Shown: piece after piece, positions 7,739 through 11,291 of the stretch | Position numbering within the stretch: position 1 is the stretch's first letter | Layout of the letters: each line of letters starts with the position of its first letter | NCBI GenBank assembly: GCA_003049485.1 | Contig: PYST01000630.1 | Coordinates: 1 to 11,291, forward strand | DNA: 11,291 nt | Direction of reading: 5' to 3' | Source: Ophioceras dolichostomum | Taxonomy: Eukaryota > Ascomycota > Sordariomycetes > Magnaporthales > Ophioceraceae | The notes under the pieces: generated by a model | What the model was told of the DNA's origin: nothing | What the model saw: the letters and a program-made list of their open reading frames with translations, nothing else | Databases searched by the model: none | Made by a program: the position numbers and the translations under genes

Positions 7739-10241
7739 CTAAAGTTCCTCATTCTTAAACTCTAATGGGTCCGTGCCGGTTTTCGCCCCGTCCCAGGAGA
7801 TCAGGGGTAGATCGCCGATCGGCGGGAGCGATCCCGTCGCTGACGGCAGCAAGCTCAGGAACGACAGTCTCGACGAGAGGGCAGTCTCCCGCTCCGGATC
7901 GTATTTGGGATGAATGTTGTTGTTGTCGTCGTTCTGGTCCTCTCCCCGACGGAGCTCCGTTTCGTACTCCTCGGGGGCGCGGGCCATCTCGGTGTGGACC
8001 TTGGCCAGCAGCATCGACATGGGCTTGCTGGGATACAGAGTCCAGTAGCCCTTCGCGCGGGAGAGGCGCAGCGCGTGCTCCAGCCAGGCCGGGTATTTCT
8101 TACTCACGACCTTGCTGCTGCTGCTGCTGCTGCGGCTCGGGTTCGCTTTTTGTTCAGACGGGTGTTGCGACTCGAGGTTCTGGGAGAGGAACTCGTGTAG
8201 TTCTGCCCATTTTTCGCCGAAGTACAGTGCTGCGTTGCTGTTCGGCGCCTGCCAGAGGAAAGGCGTCGCGGCATCCTCCTCCTTGATCGGCCCGGATTCG
8301 ACAGTTTCCTGCCTCTGCGGGGGTTCGAATGGCGCAGATGCGTTCAAATAGAGATCTGGAACGTCGAGGCTGACGCCCAGAAGACGACGATCCCATCCTC
8401 GGGCCAGAGCTTTGCTAGAGTATTTATACTCGAGAATGGCGTATTTCAGATCTGCAATATCGCACGTGGGGTTAGTGGCGAGTGGCTCATGTTTGCTTCA
8501 GAGATGCGGTACTCACAGAGGAAGAAGTCTTCTGCCAGTTCGACCTGTGGCGAGAGGACAAGGACATGGGAGCGAGACGGGTCGACAGGCCAAAACGACT
8601 CGAGGAAGCGGACTGAACTCTCCTCCTCGGTCAGACCCGCGCGGGGAATTCTATGCCTCAGGGATACGTGATGAGAGTTGGTAGGATCGGCGGCGTTCTG
8701 CTGGGGTGGCCACCTAAAGGTTCGAAGGAAACGCTGAGTCGGGGTATCAATTTTATGAGGCAATTCTATGGTGATGTGGGATATCGAAGACGAAACAAAA
8801 TCCGCGGAGCGTCGCAGGGAGGTAAGTAGCCTAATCAGACTCCCAGCTGTGCCGGGAGCAGCATGTATCACAACTTCAACGTTTACGTCGTTCCAGGCTA
8901 TGGTGTGGACAGCTAGGTAGTTAGCAACCGGGGTAGCGAAGAGGTTTGGAGTTGGGTCGATGATGTCATTGGTCCCTCATCAGGGGCAAGTGAGCTGAGA
9001 TAGTCCTGATGGGTAGGTCGGTAGGAAGGTATGCTCATACCTGCCAAAGACATGCTGTCCAACTTTGTCAACCAGAGGAAGTTTTCGACTCGACTGGCCG
9101 GCAGCTCGATCACGGGGGTGCCCTCGGCCGCAATGTGCTTTCTCACTGCTTTGGAGAAGAACAGCTCCTCGTGTGTGAAGCTATCAACGATAACTGCCCG
9201 AGGGTGCATATACATGTTAAGGTAATCTACAGTTTGGTCAGCCGTGGAACGGTACTTTCAGACAGGGCGGAGGTCGGAAGGGGAGGGGGAAGAGGCACAT
9301 ACGAAGTGCCTTCCAGGCGCCGTCTTCAAGCCTAACGTCGGCAGACATTGATGACAAGTTAGGGCGAGCATCTGTAAACCGAAAATAAAGGACAGTCAGC
9401 AGGTGAATTGCTCAGGTATGTAAGGTAGGTAGGTGCCAGGGCGTGAAGCTATTGGCCCGGCCAGGGCTTCGCGCTTACCATGGAATGTGATCCGGCAGGT
9501 ATCATCAATGCCGTTAACATGCTGCAGATCATCCAGGGTAATATCGCTCCGGCTCATCAAGGCAAAGTGAACAGTGTTTTGCTTTGCCCAACCCATCTGG
9601 CACGCAACCTGGAGAAGCGTCGCCGCGCTCTTCAGGTTGGACGCCGCGAAGAGAATGTTTTTATTGTTTTTGCTAGCGCCGGCCTTGCCAAACGCCTGCA
9701 ACGAGAGAGCAAGTCTCTCGAACTTAACGGGACCCTTGTAGAACCTCGGCAAGGCGGCGGCGGCAGCTGCTGCTGCTACTGCTGCAACAGAGTCGACAGC
9801 GTTTTCGACCTCGTCTGTCTTCCCACCAGAAGCAACACTGGGCTCAGGAGAAGGAGACGGAGCGCGTTCCGTCATTTTCGCTTCGGTAGTCTTCTCGGCA
9901 GACGCAGGCTTGGGTGCGAGCAGAGGCTCATGGCGAGGCTGGCCAATGGACTTGGACGGGCCATCGTTCGGCGGGGGCCGGGGTGGGTGCACGTATTGTG
10001 GACGAAGGCTGTTCCTAGCGGGAACACCGGTCGGCATGTTCTTCACGAAAACGTAGACTAGCAAGCCGGCAAAAACCACAATGAAGAGCCGCTTCAGTGC
10101 CTTGCGAGGCTGAATGCGAGCCGATGTCAAGCCGCCGCCCGGGATGTGGAAACGGGCACGTCGCGCATGGTCCGTCCGGTGGTCGTCATCTTTCTTCCCC
10201 AGCTCCTCGTCGCTGAGGAAGACGGACGGTGTATTACCCAT
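7739..10241 (-). CDS. Type II membrane protein, fungal glycosyltransferase family 2-like
   Basis: Exons on the minus strand: 10241-9479, 9371-9303, 9226-9041, 8912-8517, 8451-7739; after exon 1 every exon joins in phase 1, giving 708 aa. The four introns (107, 76, 128, 65 bp) are GT..AG, with branch sites such as GCTGAC and CTAAC. The start ATG follows AAG. The N-terminus (1-50) is charged and probably cytosolic. One membrane segment lies at about 51-67 (LFIVVFAGLLVYVFV), then a Pro-rich and poly-Ala stem to about 165, then the folded domain. Conserved-looking blocks: NKNILFAASNLKSAATLL, YMHPRAVIVD, VIHAAPGTAGSLIRLL, RHRIP..TEEESSVRFLESFWP, HVLVLSPQVEL, TPFLWQAPNSNAALY and KKYPAWLEHALRLSRAKGYW. 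I recall these from Sordariomycete proteins annotated as glycosyltransferase family 2. Topology suggests a Golgi or ER enzyme with a luminal domain. Substrate is unknown, and no ordinary DXD is visible where expected. Gene structure is firm; enzymatic activity is inferred. Confidence 0.85.
8113..8133. repeat. (TGC)7 microsatellite coding poly-Ser
   Basis: Seven TGC units on the plus strand. On the coding minus strand six AGC codons give a serine run in exon 5 of the glycosyltransferase-like protein, in a variable linker just before VVSKKYPAWLEHAL. Confidence 0.9.
9753..9785. repeat. GCN run coding poly-Ala in the stem of the glycosyltransferase-like protein
   Basis: On the minus strand eleven codons read A-A-V followed by eight alanines, with mixed GCA, GCT and GCC codons. 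The run lies in the proposed luminal stem (about residues 153-163), between the membrane segment and the folded domain. Confidence 0.85.
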
Positions 10242-11291
10242 CTTGGGGGGGGTTGGCGTTGGCGCCCGGTGATCAGCAGCGAGCAGCCCAATGGGCGCGC
10301 AAAAGACGTCTGCTAGACGCGGTGCCCATAACGATTCCGCGCACTGTTGGTGTGCCTATCGCATGATTTTAATGATCGGGTTGTCAACGTGGGCGAGATC
10401 GCTCGTTCGTGGTGCTAGAGAGAAGATGGATAAGAACCTCGAGCGACAGGAAGTATGGGGTGGCCGTGGGATCGATTGCTGTCTTTAAAATGACGAAAGG
10501 GTCCTGAAGTCAAACAGGGGAGGAGCGATGGTGGTCAGTTTCCCCAGAGCTTTCAAGTGCGACAAAGCGTGCCCTGTTCCCCGTTGCAGATCCCTCAGCT
10601 GCCGCTGGACGATTTTGGTCAAGACCTTCTCCACCCAGTTGTGGGAAACCAGGGGTAAAATCCAGGGACCGACAGGCTGTCAAGGTTTCTAGACCCCCTT
10701 CTTCTCCCTTCCAACAATACAGGAATCTACAAATTGCTGTAACCACAGGAAGAAGGAACGAACGGCAAATGCAATTCATGTACCTAACCTAGTTGCCAGC
10801 AGCTCTCAAGCTCGGTGCTTGATTGAATTTACCAACCAATAATCCAACGGTAGTCGGGCGTCTGCACTTGTGCCCTCCTTCGAAACTTCATGCACACGTG
10901 TGGTCACTGGGGGCGACTCCCGCGCAATTGGAAGTAGTCAATGTGTGTTCGGACAGGCTCACTTGCTCGCCTAAGCGTTAAACACTGGCAGCCGGATTTC
11001 ATCTTCAATATATTGCCCCTGCTGAGCCTTCATGACTCTCCGCCACCGTCAAACTGCTCTCTGTATAGCACCAACATGATGCCCGATTCCAACCACGTCC
11101 GTGTGGTCAATGCAGACCCAGCGGCTGAGCCGGCTCAAATATAGTGGAGAACAACGGGATGTAACCGCTAGTTTGCCCCGGCGAGCAAACCGTTCGGAAC
11201 CATAAAAAAAGAGAATTGCTATTGACGCATTAAATCTCCACAATTAGGGGCGCATTGGTTAGGCAGTCTGTACCATAGAAGTACCACCAAA
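10242..11291. other. Upstream region of the glycosyltransferase-like gene; no gene supported
   Basis: About 1 kb without a convincing gene. The part next to 10241 must contain the promoter and 5' leader of the minus-strand gene; short upstream ATG frames are present (for example 18 codons plus stop at 10329-10273). An 89-codon minus-strand ATG frame (10779-10510) and a 67-codon plus-strand frame (10941-11144) show no recognisable family. Two perfect palindromes stand out: CACACGTGTG at 10893-10902, containing the CACGTG core of bHLH sites, and TGAGCCGGCTCA at 11126-11137. Toward the right end the sequence is AT-richer. A further gene could begin beyond the edge. Confidence 0.5.
10893..10902. 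promoter_or_regulatory. Palindromic CACGTG (E-box type) site
   Basis: A perfect 10-base palindrome CACACGTGTG centred on CACGTG, the core bound by fungal bHLH factors. It lies about 650 bp upstream of the glycosyltransferase-like start codon. A chance match is quite possible. Confidence 0.35.

Noticed and set aside
8719..8729. GGTTCGAAGGA, resembling a tRNA B box
   Set aside because: No A box, acceptor stem or cloverleaf surrounds it, and it lies inside coding exon 4 of the glycosyltransferase-like gene.
10510..10779. 89-codon minus-strand ATG frame with a Cys-rich hydrophobic start, suggesting a small secreted protein
   Set aside because: The remainder is low-information with no paired cysteines or family match, and it sits in the probable promoter or leader of the adjacent gene.
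11074..11130. ATGATGC followed by CTGA, suggesting a C/D snoRNA
   Set aside because: The C box is imperfect, there is no terminal stem bringing the boxes together, and such short motifs are expected by chance.
1..11291. Transposon, CRISPR array, secondary-metabolite cluster or defence system
   Set aside because: No terminal repeats, target duplications, spaced direct repeats, transposase, synthase or NLR-like domain is visible; the genes are housekeeping-type fungal genes.

Overview
The window is ordinary nuclear DNA of a filamentous ascomycete fungus, most likely a Sordariomycete. The evidence is short (62-167 bp) GT..AG introns with fungal branch sites (TACTAAC, CTGAC, CTAAC), GC-rich C-ending codons in exons, compact intergenic spaces, and proteins that read as the filamentous-ascomycete forms of their families. 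I see no bacterial, viral, transposon or organelle sequence. The genus cannot be fixed from sequence alone.

Layout: four spliced protein genes. (1) Minus strand, from 3354 off the left edge: exocyst subunit Sec5, three exons in view, 3' end missing. (2) Plus strand, 3936-5551: idh2, the catalytic subunit of mitochondrial NAD-dependent isocitrate dehydrogenase, five exons, 380 aa, complete. (3) Plus strand, 6360-7435: a 207-aa DUF202 membrane protein in five exons, which simple open-frame calls would miss because every exon is short. (4) Minus strand, 7739-10241: a 708-aa type II membrane protein of a fungal family usually annotated as glycosyltransferase family 2, five exons. Sec5 and idh2 are divergent across 581 bp. 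The DUF202 gene and the glycosyltransferase-like gene converge across about 300 bp. The roughly 1 kb at the right end has no convincing gene.

The genes do not form a pathway. Sec5 tethers secretory vesicles at the plasma membrane, Idh2 works in the TCA cycle, the DUF202 protein is an integral membrane protein of unknown role, and the glycosyltransferase-like protein probably sits in the secretory pathway. Their adjacency looks like background gene order, not a cluster. I found no new multi-gene system. The points most worth checking are: the glycosyltransferase-like protein has Ser-Pro-Gln where a GT-A enzyme would carry its DXD motif; two consecutive DUF202 introns each have a nearer acceptor whose use would delete the third membrane helix; two upstream ORFs are chained into the sec5 start by TGATG overlaps; and a perfect 12-bp hairpin lies inside an idh2 intron.
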